DNA of 64,000 nucleotides, taken from assembly GCA_902729315.2 (NCBI GenBank), contig LR746276.1, forward strand, positions 2,721,669 through 2,785,668, given 5' to 3'. The stretch's first letter is position 1. Every line of letters starts with the position of its first letter. Origin of the DNA: Spirodela intermedia. Taxonomy: Eukaryota; Streptophyta; Magnoliopsida; Alismatales; Araceae. The position numbers and the translations under genes are program-made. A model generated the notes under the pieces. It was not told the DNA's origin, did not search any database, and saw only the letters and a program-made list of their open reading frames with translations. Shown here in pieces: positions 1 through 12,239 of the stretch.

Positions 1-1589
1 AATTTTTGATGAACCTCGGATGCAGAAGCTTTTGCAAGCCGAACATATTTCTTTTCGAATTTTCAATGGCATGCTTGTGTATCTCAAGGACGTTTGCTAA
101 AATTTTCGCATCATCTAGACTGTTCAAGTTCATGGGATTGGCCAACCCATGGTCATCTTTTTGTTGAATTTTTTTTCCCTTTTTGTTTAGAGGTCATCAA
201 TTGGTTGCTGTTCAAACTTCTAGTCTATTTGCTTCTTTTCTTTCCCATGTATTTCTGTCTCGGATTTCATGTTTCTTCTGTGTCTAAGAAAACATTTTAT
301 GGTCTCGAATCCTTTTATCACGGTGGAAGTACCTGTCTTGGGCTAGTCAGATAAGCGTGGTTGTGTACTTTTGGCCTTCATCTTGTAGGCTTAACCATTT
401 TCTTGGCATAAATTGAAAAGGTCTGCATAGTTGTTTCTCTTCTAGTCAACCTTCTCTCTCTCGTTCCTTTTGTTCCTCTGTTTCTGTGTACCCACATTCT
501 GAAATGTTCCATTTGTTTTCAAACCTTTGTTTTTCCATTTTTCATCATCCTTGTCTTCAATACGATTCTTTAATGTTTCTAAGAACAAATATGTCATTGG
601 GGCTATCTGCGTTCCCTTTACCATATGGTTTTCTAGTGGGAAATATTTAAGATAGCATAAGAGATCTGTGGTAGATTTCCTTTCCTCAACGTGGATTGCA
701 CTGCGTATTCATGAAAATTAGAAGAAAAAAGGGTTAAATGTGCTGTCGAAAGGAACCCCTGCACAGAAGCTCTATAGTCTTCACCAATGTGCCGAAGGCC
801 AAAAGACGCCTAGACCACTCTCCAACCTATTGCAGATATCATTGATCATGGTCTACTAACCGAATTTGCCTATTTTCCAACGGTTCATCTACTTGGTATC
901 CGTCGTCAATATCAATGACCAGAGCTCCTCCTATCTTATGGTTTAATTTCTGCCAAGTTCTTGTGGAAGCTCGCTTTGAATGAATAGGCGCTCCGGTGAT
1001 GCTCTGGTGAAACTAACGTGAATACCACTACTAAGGTAGACGACTGATTACGGAGGGTGTTTCTTCCACGTCAAAAATCTTAACCTTCCCATGGGCTACA
1101 GTATTTCAGATTAGAGAAGCCATTTCATTTGATGCCTAATAATTCCATCTGCGAGGATATCATTATCTAAGTAGAGAGTAGCTCCATCTCTTGATTTCCG
1201 CCAACACTGGCCCGCCTCTGTAGTTGATAACCCTCTCATTCCGAAAGTCTAGGGATATCCATTTCCTTGGGATTCTCTTGAAAAGTTGAAAATCACACGT
1301 CTCTGCCCTCATATTAGAATCCTCTGCGACTGTACCACAATCATCTTTCTTTGATTTTCTGATCCTCTGATCTTTTGGTTGCCGATCAACACTGACGCTA
1401 ATGGACTATTGTTCATGTTTAAACTTATGTTGCCGTTGTATGAAATACACTTCAAAGCGAATATTCTTAACTAATCTCTCCAAGTGTTGGCTGTGTTATA
1501 TACCTACTTCTATCGTATATTCCTGGTCTATGTTTGGATGCTTTATGGTCTTGTTTAATTGTTGACTGGAGTTCTGATTTTGTTGGCAG
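1..1589 (+). other. Presumed upstream intron of the RBM19/MRD1-type gene
   Basis: No exon could be supported here. The downstream exon at 1590 starts inside an RRM that needs earlier exons, so this stretch is most simply a long intron whose 5' end lies outside the window. It ends with a pyrimidine-rich run and a TTGGCAG acceptor at about 1583-1589. Between about 720 and 1480 the composition is more balanced than in a typical AT-rich intron and could be an old insertion, but every frame is broken and I recognise no family. Confidence 0.5.
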
Positions 1590-3255
1590 TCTCGATCGAT
1601 CTTCGTGAAGAATTTGAATTTTAGGACATCTGATGAAGATCTAAAAAACCATTTTGTGAGCAATATTAAGAAGGGAGCTGTACGAAGTGTGAAGGTAAAT
1701 TTTTGTGACATTCAATCTCTCCACAGATTCATGAATTCGTTTTCCTTAATGTCACACTTTTCCCTCTGCAGGTGAAGAAACACATAAAAAACGGGAAAAA
1801 TGTATCTATGGGTTATGGTTTCATTGAATTTGAGTCTCTAGAGACAGCAACATATGTGTGCAGCCAGCTGCAGGTATTATAATTTCCCAAGTTAATATTG
1901 CGGCCACATCCTTGGACCCTTCAGTCACTTCTTCTGTATAATTGTTCCATGAAAACCATTGAACTATTTTGTCCTTACCGCAGGGTACAATTCTGGATGG
2001 CCATGCTCTCATCTTGCAACTTTGCCACGCCAAGAAAGGTGACCAGACACCAAAAAGGGATGAGAAAGATAAAAGCTCAACAAAACTGATAGTTAGGAAT
2101 GTGGCTTTTGAGGCTACAGAGAAGGAATTAAGACAGCTATTCAGTTCATTTGGCCAGGTACTTTAAGATCTATATATTTTAACTAGCCATTTCGTAATTC
2201 ATCTTGAAAATCAATGATACTGATACTGACAAGCATGTTTTTTAATGTAATCTCTAAGATTCAGATTTCATGGATAAGGCCCAGAAAAAAATAATAATCA
2301 TGAAGTGTCTGAGCTTCTATTTCCTTTTAACATATATTATAAACTTCTTAGTCTTTGAAGTTTCTGAGTTTTGTGTATAGAGAAAGTTCTCTGAGCTTTT
2401 ACTTAGCATGTCTAATTTCCAACTCCTAAACATTTTGACGAATTAATTTGATAAGAAGCCCACAGTATCGATTTCTGTGTTACAACAGGCCTTTAGATGA
2501 TTTTAAAATAGAGATATTTGAAACAACTAAAAAGCTTCGATGATAATAGGAAACGATGTCAATGAAAGTTTCTTCTGCTGGCTTGAGTTTTTGTTTTTAT
2601 CCACTGATGCATTGAAGTCCATGGTGTAGAATTTGGGTTCATTTTTTCTATTCAGTTCTCCGAAGATGATTTATCATTCTTTGCCAAACATTCTGGGCAT
2701 TTGGCTTCAGTCTGAGACCCATTCAAGCGAAACTCCCTTTCATTTTGCTGCCTCGTTTCCTTTTTTCTTCCATTATTTCCATTTCGGGTAGAGAAACACA
2801 GCAACCCACAGTCCCCTCCTCGTCCTAAACTATATGTTGACCGTAATTCTTCCCCATCTTCTCAGGTTCGTAAGCTAAGATTGCCGAAGAGGATCGACAA
2901 CCACCGGGGCTTCGCCTTCGTCGAGTACGTCACGAAGCAGGAGACAGAGAATGCGATGCACGCCCTCTCGAGCACCCACCTCTACGGCCGCCGTCTGGTG
3001 AGTAGCAGCCCCCCCATCTCCGGCAGCCTCCGCCGCGCAAAAGCCAGAGCAGCTTCGCTAACATCCTCCGGTCGCGTCCCCTCGTAGGTCATAGAACGAG
3101 CAAAGGAGGGAGAAACTCTTGAGGAGCTCCGTGCCAGGACGGCGGCCCAGTTCACCGCCGGCGATCAGGGCGGCCCCCGGAAGAAATCGGTGAAAAGAAA
3201 ACGCAAGGATGCTGTGGACGAGGATGAGGCAGGAGGATTCCACGGCATGAGCTGA
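1590..3255 (+). CDS. RBM19/MRD1-like multiple RNA-binding domain protein, C-terminal part (partial)
   Basis: Exons are 1590-1694, 1772-1873, 1984-2157, 2866-2997 and 3088-3255 (TGA 3253-3255), all joined in phase 0 by GT-AG introns. The product holds the last two RRMs of the RBM19/Mrd1 family. The first runs from SIFVKNLNF (RNP2) to GYGFIEF (RNP1) and ends near LDGHALILQLCHAKK. The second runs from KLIVRNVAF to RGFAFVEY and ends at YGRRLVIERAKEGETLEELR. A lysine-rich tail ending GGFHGMS follows, as in family members. In yeast and animals this protein binds pre-rRNA in the nucleolus and is needed for small-subunit rRNA processing; that role is inferred here. N-terminal RRMs lie upstream of the window. 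The last two exons are strikingly GC-rich compared with the three before them. The gene is convergent with the vacuolar sorting receptor, with about 860 bp between stop codons. Confidence 0.9.
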
Positions 3256-4118
3256 AGAGGGCTGGGTAAAATTGCGGCGGCGAAACAGATCCTCCCTAAC
3301 CCAGTGGCAATTTTTTGATCCATTTTGTTATTTTTATATGTATTTAATCAGCCATCTGATCGGGTTAGTAAAATGTTCCCAAGTTGAGAAAAGGTGTGGT
3401 AGTAGTGCCCCCATGATATATATATATATATATATATATAGGAAAGAAAAATGGTTTAAAGAAGCTGACTTTTTTTTCTTCTCTGGCTAAGAACTCTATT
3501 TTTGGGCAAAACCAGAAAAAAGAGGAAATAATCTTCTGTCATTCTTATAATGTCAGAAGCTATTAATAAATAACCCTTTTTTCTTCGCTACTAGACGCCT
3601 GCTGGGGAGCATGGTATCTGGGTTATGCCATGCAGTAAGTAGATCTTGCAAAAATTACCCAAAATAGCAAGACAAGGGAGCTTTCTGCGACCCTATTTGA
3701 CTTTCTTTCAGAGAAATCCAAACCAAAGTCAAAGATCCAATATCCAAGATACATGTATGATTCTGGCTTGTTCAGTTCTGCAGGTGCTCTTACTATCGGC
3801 TCCTCCTCGCACCTAATGTACAGTGTTCTTCTGCGTATCTACAGAGGAGACAGCACACAGACTACTAGTATGGGGAAAGAGAAGAAAAAATCATATTTCC
3901 TCGACACCTGGGGATAGCCTTAAGTCTTTTCTTTTAGAGAAATTTTTTAATTCCTTCTTCTATACGGACGACGATCCGTGAGCACATCATACGGCGAGCG
4001 CTGAGATCCCCTGCACATGCCTCTCTAGCAGTCCTCCTACAAGGAGTAACGTATAGATAGTTAAGAACATTAAAGAAGAAGAATAAGCAGGAGCAGAAGA
4101 AGAAGAAGATTACCTCGT
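3256..4118. other. Convergent intergenic / 3' UTR region with (TA)n
   Basis: This stretch lies between the stop codons of two convergent genes and should hold both 3' ends. It contains a pure TA dinucleotide run at 3416-3440 and several A/T-rich tracts. No reading frame here shows family similarity. A donor-like GTAATC on the minus strand about 7 bp past the receptor stop suggests, weakly, that the receptor 3' UTR may be spliced. Confidence 0.5.
3416..3440. repeat. (TA)n microsatellite, 25 bp
   Basis: Uninterrupted TA dinucleotide run just downstream of the RBM19/MRD1-like stop codon, probably within its 3' UTR or just past it. It should vary in length between individuals. Confidence 0.9.
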
Positions 4119-7100
4119 TTAGACAGTGGACTCTCGCATCAGAGGGTGGACCTCGTTGCTCTGGTTGTCGATGGGCATGTACTGCGACATAATCGCCATG
4201 ATCTCCGAGTCCATGTAAGACTGGAGAGAGGAAATGGGTCACGCGTCAGCACCCTCGATTGATGGATCTCCTCTCCTCCAGGAGATTTATTTGCACGAGT
4301 GGATACTCACCCGGAGCCGGTATTTGTAGAAGATGTAGCCCGCCACGCCGGTTCCCCCAACGCAGAACACGAACAAGACCATCAAGTACAAGGGGAATTT
4401 CGAGGTTGTCCCTGCTGCGTTGACCACCGGATCAGAAAACATGCAGAAGACAGGCCGCGATCAGAAAACTTTTAAGAAGAAGATTTAAGAGCCCAATCTA
4501 TCTCCCACTGTGGGCAAGGCTGCGAGAAAACCCATTTGACTTAGAGACAGAAAACCACTGAAAATGGTTTTTGTCTCTGTATCTTTCCTTTCTTTTTATT
4601 TCTTTTTTTGAATGGAAGGGCTTGTAGAAAGCTAATCCCTGTTGTCCTCTGTCAAATTTAGTATACCCTGCTTTTTACCCATGCACCTGTTCAACCCCCA
4701 TCAAGGAAAAACGACTCGACAGATCCGGAAAAATATAAAAAAATAGGCTTCCTACGACCTAGCCCAGTGTGAGCAAGATCGCAGGAAAACCCGGCTGAGT
4801 CAACGATAGACATCTACTAAAACCGTTACCTTTCTTTTTTCTTTTATTATTTTTTGTATGAAAGAGCTAGTTGAGGTGGTTGAAACTTTCTCAAAACCTT
4901 GTGCGCAGTTACCTATGCATTTGTCCTCCCCCTTTAAGTAGAGGTAGTTCCCTCTGCAACTGCAGTCGAAGCCGCCCCAGTTGTTCTTGCAGGAGCATCT
5001 ATCGCACTGGCAGGCTATACCATCCTTACACTCGTTGATATCTGTTGCAGATTCAGATCCTCCCCGGAATGAATAAATCTTTCATCATAATCATAATCAC
5101 AATCATGATCAGAGGAGGATATATCTCTTGAGCCACATTGGCCCCGAGAGACTCACCAGTGCACTGCTTGCCATCACCAGAGAAGCCTGATGGGCACCGA
5201 CAGCCTTTCAGCTCATTTTCCTGAGGATCAAGAGGTCCGGAATTGGCTTAGATTCCTATGCATATGATTGATTATATCGATATAATCATGTAGGGTAGAG
5301 AGAAGAGAGGCAGAACTGAGCAGGCAGAGAAAGTTTTCCCATCTCTGGTTTCAGACCAGCAGCCTCCATTGTTCAACGCGCATCTTCCGGGTCCCACAGC
5401 TGGGATTTGGTCAAAGACGATCAAAAAAGTTAGAATTCCACAAAGTTGAGATTTTTTGAATGAAGCATTCAGAGGATCCGGATAATAAGAGGCCGGAGGG
5501 GCGGTGACCTTGTCAGAAATTATGATAGCAATCAAATTAGATTGATTTCCTGATAATTTTCATCTTCAAACTTATATCACATCATTAGAACAACAAAATT
5601 GAAATATATATATATATATATATATAAATTTAATCGGATTCTTCTTCGGATAACTCATGCCAAGGGTCTTAGTTTAATCGTGAGTAAGAAATGTCATGAT
5701 ATTAATGAAAAAAGACTCATTTCCGCATAGCGCATATTCAGAATCTTATGCAACATCATTAGAATCAAACTCTGGAAATTGATTTTGATATTAATTCAAC
5801 TAATAGACCCATTTTCAGATTAAAAAATATTTTATAATCTTAAATAATATCATTTGAAGGAAACTACATGATTCAACAATCCTAGCCCAGAAAATTGGAG
5901 TCCTGTGAGAAAGAAGAACCTCTGCAGGATGTGTAGCCATCTCCAGAGTAATGAACGTCATTCACAGTTGGGCATTGACAGACCCTTCCTCTGAAAGTAT
6001 CCTGTTCATGGCAAAGAAGTAATCCTTAGGGCAACAAGAAATTTATCAAAAAAAATAGGACTTTATTGAACTCCAATAAAGTCATGGACAAAATACCTTG
6101 CAGGCGCTTATGTTCAGGTTCGAATCATGCCAGCATCCGCCATGATTTTCAAGGCACTCATTCGTTTCAAGGTCTGCAGGAAGGGCGAATAGAAGGAAAA
6201 CAGGCATTAAGATACAATAATGGGGAAGTAAGAGCACAGGAGGCCCCGTCAGGAGATCATTGGAGGCAGGCAGACCTGAATTCAGGCAAACATGAGGCTC
6301 GGTGGTCTCCTTGAATCCTGCGCATACTGCCTGCAACACGGCTGTTCTATCCAGTTGACCTTCAAGAAAGAAAATAGCTTCTCAGAACAGGGAAGGGTCT
6401 CTTTGTGTGCACGTTGACTTCTCAGATTTCTTAAGAAGGGCGGGGATAAAAAGTGGAAAGCGTCTGCTGAAACCTTGGAAACAAAAAGAGTCAACGAGAA
6501 CATGTCCCGATATAGAGGTTTATTATTAGCACGTGCTTTGGGATCAAGAGCTATCCTGGGTTCTTCTTCTTATTTTTTCGTTTAAATTATTACGTTTTCT
6601 TCATTCTCGCCCAGAATCTTCGCATGAACAGCAACATCAAATGGCTCAATCAGAATTAATTTTTGAGACTCTGAAAGATGACACCTTTGGAATCGATAAA
6701 AATGGAAGCAAGAACCGGATTGGTACCAACCTCGGTACTGCACGTCATTTATCAGTAGGGTGGGCAGGATGGTGACGTCACCCCGAGATCCATTCCCGAC
6801 CTGGATAGACAAGAGTTCTTCGCCGTTATTGAATGACGCGACCCAGATGCGATTCAAAGTCAACGGCAATGAGATGGGTGGCCGAGAAAGAAGCAGTAGT
6901 ATTGCAGGAAAAGCGTTAAATAGTAAATCAAAGCACCTGGCGGTCCTGTTCATTCTTCAACACGGGGTTTTCTGCGTCCCTGGTAGGATCACCCATGCAC
7001 TCCTTGATCTTGTCCCCCGGCAAACCTGACATATAGAACACAGACAGATTGGTCAATAGATTAGTCTGGGTCAGGGGAAAGAGAGAGAGAGGGAGAGAGT

Positions 7101-7165
7101 GGGAGAGAGAGAGAGGAGAGACAGACTCAGAGACACACAGAGAGCGAGATAAAGAGGATCACAGA

Positions 7166-7219
<54 letters not shown>

Positions 7220-9119
7220 GACAGATAGAGATACAAAGAGTGTCAGAGAGGGAGAGAGAAGGGGGAAGGAAGGGTTGACCCTGATTACCCAGAGAAAGGA
7301 CAACCTCCTCGGCGCACTTCATGCTGTATTTCCCCTGCTTCATGGAGCACCGGAGGTGGAAGTCGGTGACGAAGTCCCACCAGACCCAGGGGCGGCGGGT
7401 CTCGTTAGCCACCCTGTGAACGCAGAGCTGGCGGAGGTTCTCAATGACCACATCCTTCCCCTCGTAGCCACTCCCGAAGTCCTTCTCCGGGTCCGGCGCA
7501 CAGTACCTGCCATTGTTGATACACTGCGACTTGCACTGCCTGCTGAGCAGATAAGCCGATGGGCAGTACCAGGTGATGTAGTGTGGGGTGAAGAGCGTGT
7601 ATCCTCCCCTCTCTAGCAGCTGCGCGTGCCCCTTGAAGTTCTTCACGAAGTTGATCTGCTCGTCGCATCGGAGCCCGCACTCGTCGTTGCTGTTCGTCCA
7701 GAGCTCGTACTCAACGCGATCGTCCGGGTGGGGCATCGACTCGGTCCAGTCCAGCTTCACCACCACCTCGCCACCGCCGCTCTTCTCCTCCGCCACCGCC
7801 TTCTTCAGGGCCTTCCCAAAGGGGTACTCGATCAGAGCGGAGGGGATGGTGATCTTCGTCACGTAATCCTCTGTGTACCCGCTGGCTTCTGGCGTGTCCA
7901 TCGTTATCAGCGGCTCGTCCTTGTTGTCCACGATCAGTACGGCGGCGGCGCCCGCCTCCTGCCCGTACCAGGCCTTCTTGGCGAAGTAGCACTCTGCAAG
8001 TCGCGTCACAAAAGTCAACCCCGGTCATGGTGGCAGCGAGCAGATGGAGAGGTTTTCGGGGGGTGGGGGGGTGGGTGGGTACGAGATCATCTTGAAGGTG
8101 ATGGAGACTCCGTTCGGGTTGCTAGTGAGCTAATTCAAGGTAGATCCAGATGTGGAGAGATTCCTTTCCAGAGTTGACTTTTCTGCTGGGGAGGCTGATG
8201 GAAGAACCGCGTGGTGAGGTTCTTCATGAGCCTCTGTTGGGGAAGGAAGCTGTATGCCGGTGGCTTCTTAAGGGGGGTTGACTTTTCGGCAGGACGATGG
8301 AGATCCTGGGTTTTCGATGGAGAAACTCCCCTGTCTGGGGAGGTACAACTACGAGGAATCTGGGAATCCGGCGGAACTCTGACGCCGACCACTCGCCGGC
8401 GAGAAGACTTACGGGAACCAGTTCGATCTTCTAGTTGATGATTATGAGAAAAATATCGGATGGAAGAGCGGAGAAGAAGACTGATTACGCCTGGTAATCG
8501 GAAATAAAGAGAAGTCAAACGGTAGAGCCGTCGAATTGAGCGAAGAAATTCTCTGAAGGTAGATCCAAAATCGACCGGAACTCGCTCCCCTGGCTGATCA
8601 GTCCGCAGAACAGAAGGAATTAGAAACAGATAGATAGCCGGGATTCTCCCCTATTTCTGCTCAATGAAAATATCGAAATCGGGAGATGAATCAGAGTATA
8701 TTGACACAGCCAGGAAGAGCGAGGAGCCGTCGACGATAGAAAGCTTTGCATCCATCCCAAACAGGAAAACAATCAGATGTTTCCGATTGAAGAGGAGATG
8801 AATAAGTAGAAGTACCTCCGCGATCGAGGAGGAGGATTACGGGGTGGGAGGACGGGGACTTGAAGCGGTCTTTGAAGGAGTTGCAGCCGTCGGTGCCCTT
8901 GTCTGGGTAGACGATGGAGCCAACGAGGGTGGCGGCGTAATTTGGCACGCCGAAGTTGGCGATAGCGCCGTTGTGCGAGCCCCGGAGGTTCTCCGGCGAG
9001 AGCACGCTCACGCTGCCCTTCTCCACCACGAACCGGCAGGTCACCGGGGCTGCGACAGCGGCGAGAAGGAGAAAGAGGAAGGCGGCGGCGGGGAGACCTC
9101 TCTGGCTCGCCATCGCCAT
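4119..9119 (-). CDS. Vacuolar sorting receptor (VSR / BP-80 family), complete, 12 exons, 630 aa
   Basis: Type I membrane receptor that binds NPIR-like vacuolar sorting signals and sorts soluble cargo from the trans-Golgi network. Exons, 5' to 3': 9119-8816, 7993-7289, 7025-6937, 6800-6731, 6359-6276, 6173-6097, 6001-5920, 5399-5317, 5220-5157, 5041-4913, 4414-4311, 4220-4119. They sum to 1893 nt, in frame. The signal peptide covers about residues 1-28 (hydrophobic [18 protein letters not shown]). A PA domain follows ([32 protein letters not shown]). The VSR central region has [21 protein letters not shown] and [12 protein letters not shown]. Cys-rich EGF-like repeats follow ([33 protein letters not shown]). 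There is one membrane span at about 569-592. The 39-residue cytosolic tail carries YMPI at about 611-614, a Y-x-x-hydrophobic adaptor signal. The first ATG (MAMASQ) is chosen; MASQ two codons later is an alternative. Length and order match the family. Confidence 0.95.
4411..4416 (-). promoter_or_regulatory. Tandem NAGNAG splice acceptor at VSR exon 11
   Basis: On the minus strand the acceptor reads CAGCAG. Use of the first CAG starts the exon at 4414 and gives Ala-Gly-Thr; use of the second starts it at 4411 and drops one residue (Gly-Thr). Either keeps the frame, just before the membrane span. Which one is used cannot be told from sequence. Confidence 0.5.
5604..5626. repeat. (AT)n microsatellite in VSR intron
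   Basis: AT dinucleotide run inside the intron between the exons starting at 6001 and 5399 on the minus strand. Confidence 0.85.
7081..7262. repeat. Compound (GA)n / (GACA)n microsatellite in VSR intron 2
   Basis: Imperfect GA-rich DNA with a long pure GA core at about 7168-7199, running directly into GACA tetranucleotide repeats to about 7219. It lies inside the intron between exon 2 (ends 7289) and exon 3 (starts 7025). Read on the minus strand it extends the exon 2 frame with a false Ser/Leu-rich tail. Confidence 0.9.
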
Positions 9120-9420
9120 AATTCTCGCGGCGGCGCCCCCCTCTGTCACCGCAGGAGCAGTAGGTGAGACGGAGAAGAAGCGAGGGGACAGCACAGGAGG
9201 AGACTTCGCTTCTGGGATTGTTGGATGATGATGATGCTCTCTATAAGAGAAGCCCACAGGAAGGTCGTCGCCAAGATGCCAACGGTCAACGGGCGGGAGG
9301 TATTTATCAATGCCAAGGATCGAGAGAGAGAAGAGAGAGAAGAAAGAAGGAGATCTTACGTAGAAGGGACCTCTACGAGACAGTCGTCGGCCCTGAAGAG
9401 AGAGAGAGAGAGAGTTGAAA
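9120..9420 (-). promoter_or_regulatory. VSR 5' UTR and proximal promoter region
   Basis: Sequence immediately upstream of the receptor start codon, GC-rich near the ATG and purine-rich further out. A minus-strand TATA-like GATAAATA occurs near 9300-9310, about 185 bp from the ATG. A GA microsatellite lies at about 9392-9413. Transcription start not determinable from sequence. Confidence 0.45.
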
Positions 9421-9569
9421 TCTCAGCCGTTGACGACTTCATTTATCTTGTACCTGGTAAAGGAAGAAAATTAGGATTACACCTGACCCCAGTCGTTGTC
9501 ATAGGAAAAGCATCAGACTGCAGTACTTTGACGGGCTTTCCCCAACGTAAATCTGCCTGCGTTTATTTA

Positions 9570-10130
9570 TTGACTTGGAATATCTCAACTACGCGTAGCG
9601 AATATAATATTAAATAAGTTAATTGAATGCAAAATTCGTAGAGGTTATCCTCTACGCGTACCGACCGGGTTATCCTCTCCGCTCATTTGATCAGAGCCAG
9701 AAAGTCAACCCAATTGGGGGCCCTTCTCCAGGAGGAGGGGGGGGGCGGTGGGCATTTTTTTCAGCGTGAGGGCAGAAAAAAGCTGCCCTTTTTCTTTACA
9801 AACTGTTAATCGGGGTAACTGGGTCAACTTTCGATTGGATTGTCGTTGACTTACGGATGATATAAAGTCAACTCTCTCCCTTGAAGACGGCAGTCCGACT
9901 GGGTCACGAATGCCCGAACCTTTCATCCTGACCTATTAAACTGCGGTCGATTTAAATATGTCAATTAGAACCCAAATTGAAAATATCCCACTAAACACCC
10001 TCACATGTGCGTTGCTCAGTGACGCCCAAATCGTGCGTAAAATGGTTCACACACCCGATTCTTCTAATGCGGTCATTGTTGACCTGAGACAACGGCCTTG
10101 CTGAGCAGTCATCCTGCCTCCCAAAGTCAA
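9570..10130 (-). promoter_or_regulatory. W-box cluster upstream of the VSR gene
   Basis: Seven TTGAC[CT] cores on either strand lie at 9570, 9703, 9822, 9846, 9866, 10079 and 10125 (six-base matches). Chance expectation for this length is about 0.5. These cores are the known binding site of WRKY transcription factors. They lie 0.45-1.0 kb upstream of the receptor start codon. Function is inferred only. Confidence 0.45.
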
Positions 10131-11900
10131 TGAATGATCCCAACTTCGGGCAAGCCCTACACCACGAGGCGGGCCTCCCATGCCGTCATAGGGTGAGACT
10201 TACAAATAGAGCCCTTTTCTCATAGGATTGCCCATTTTCTATCCTTGAAATACTAATCTTTTAATCATGTATAAATATAATATATATATATATATAAATA
10301 TACACAATCGTAGTTACATTCCTTTGTAGAAAAAATAAAAGAAATTATTTATGAGCATAAAAGAATGCTTCTTTTTATCAACCGGAGCGCTGATAGCTGA
10401 TTAAATCCATTATATCCACAAAATGGTCTGTAGGATTTGTGGTCTCCGTAGTCAACGCTTTGGAATGGTACCCGGGGGAAGAAAAGTCACGGCCGGCCGG
10501 AGAGAGGAGAGCAGACAGCGACACGTGGTGGACGGTCCTCGCCGGAACCACCATCCATTCCCACCGCCCGTTCGGTAGCGTTTGGAAGTCGCTTTCGGAT
10601 TTTGCGTGGATCATCTTCCTTCCAGCGTGGCACAGCCACCTTCGTCGGAATCTCCTTGAAATCTGGCCGGTCCGGTTTTCCTCGAGCGGCGTTTGGATGA
10701 GATCCTGCAGCGTCCGGAGTTATTCTGAGGGGACGACGATTAACCTAATCCCCGTGCGTGAGCTGAAAGCTCTGCTTCTGTCGTTTTCTTCTGACGCTTC
10801 GCCTTTGGAAATATTTTTTATATTTTTAGTATATATTCAGATGGGTTTCTTACCGTTGAAGTTATTATATTTTATTTACACCTTCGGATAATGTGTTTTT
10901 TGGTGGAGAGCGTGCGTGACGAGTAACTGCAATAAACCCCACAAGGTCATCATATTTTCATGTGCTTCAATGGCCCCTTTTAAAGGGGTCTGGATGAGAA
11001 TTTGTCAGATTTAATTGGGCGAATGAATTTTTATGTCGTTTCACAAATTCTGCTCGATCTTCTCGTTGGAGGGAGGGGCCAATTTTATTGAGCTTGATGC
11101 AGTTGACGTGATGTTTGCTAAAGTCAACTAAGCTCATAGGTAATTATAAAGGAATAGGGCCAAGCATCATAAATTGAATGAATCTATGGCTCTGATCTTG
11201 CAAATAGAATGGGCTCATAAGATATTCAATAATATCTGTCCGAATTCGCATGACATATATCAAATTTGAGATTTTCATCACAAAGGTTTGGGAACTTGAC
11301 GATCTCTGTGCAAATTTTAGGTATTCAGATAGCTTCCAATGAATATGTTTGGTTTTGTAGAGTTTTGATGAAGTTCATCGATGTTGATAAAATTAGCACA
11401 AATTGTATCAAAATCAATAAAATGTGTCAATGTTCGTGCAATTTGCAAGGCTTTGTACGAGACTATTGAACTTTAATTGAATTCATACAAATTTCATATA
11501 AAGTCCAAGGTTTGATGAACTTCTTAAAATGTTTCACATTAAGTCTTCTAAAGGACTCAAGTTGGGGACAAATCAACTTTCCATTCGCCTTTCATGCCCA
11601 ATAAATTATTTAACTCTTACGACTTGGTCCCTTTTCTAGAATCCAATAACTAGAAGTCCATGATTGACTTCTAAAAAAACTTGTTTTGTAATGGCCCCAA
11701 CCTTCTTTCCAACCCACTTATATTTCTTTGCTCTCTCTCTCTCTCTCTCCACATCATTTGCCATTGTCCGTCTCCTTGATAAGCGTCAGTATGAATAACT
11801 ATATATATATAACTGAGCAAGATACCTTATTTTGGATCTCTATATGTCTCCTCTCATTTGTTTGCTTGTCTATGTAACTACCTCTTTCTAACCCTCTCTC
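10131..11900. other. Intergenic region with a GC-rich island
   Basis: No gene recognised. A GC-rich block at about 10430-10790 stands out from AT-rich flanks and contains a G-box CACGTG at 10522-10527. Open frames on both strands across it (10439-10891 plus; 10378-10614 minus) resemble no family I know. An AT microsatellite lies near 10275-10296. The block could be a promoter, an untranslated first exon or an orphan gene fragment. The rest is AT-rich and featureless. Confidence 0.4.
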
Positions 11901-12239
11901 TCCCACCTAGTTTATTGGCCAGTGCCTAGTGCACATGCGGTAGTTGACCTTATTGTTGATAGAAAGTTGAAGTAATATTTTTCCATAATAGTCAAATCAA
12001 TTTTTCCATAATATTCTCTTTCTACATACATTTCAGCCTCAGATTCATTGGTGCTTCTCACTTTTTTCCCAGGGCATTGATTAAACATTCATTTGCATCT
12101 CATCCTGATTCTATGGAGGAAATGTCTTCAGTCCATGTGGAGACAAGAAATAGAGGCCCTTTACATGCCTCTTGTGTAGTTCTAATTTGGTAGGTGCTAG
12201 ATGATGAATTTGGTAGGTGCTAGAAGATGCAACCTTAGC

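Noticed and set aside
7071-7288. Ser/Leu-rich C-terminal extension of the receptor frame on the minus strand
   Set aside because: It is read-through of the GA/GACA microsatellite in intron 2. A consensus donor at 7288 and a matching acceptor before 7025 restore the conserved VSR sequence.
7275-8177. Long plus-strand frames opposite the receptor exons (7275-7616, 7626-8177)
   Set aside because: Shadows of a GC-rich exon on the other strand; their products resemble nothing and the minus strand carries the conserved VSR domain.
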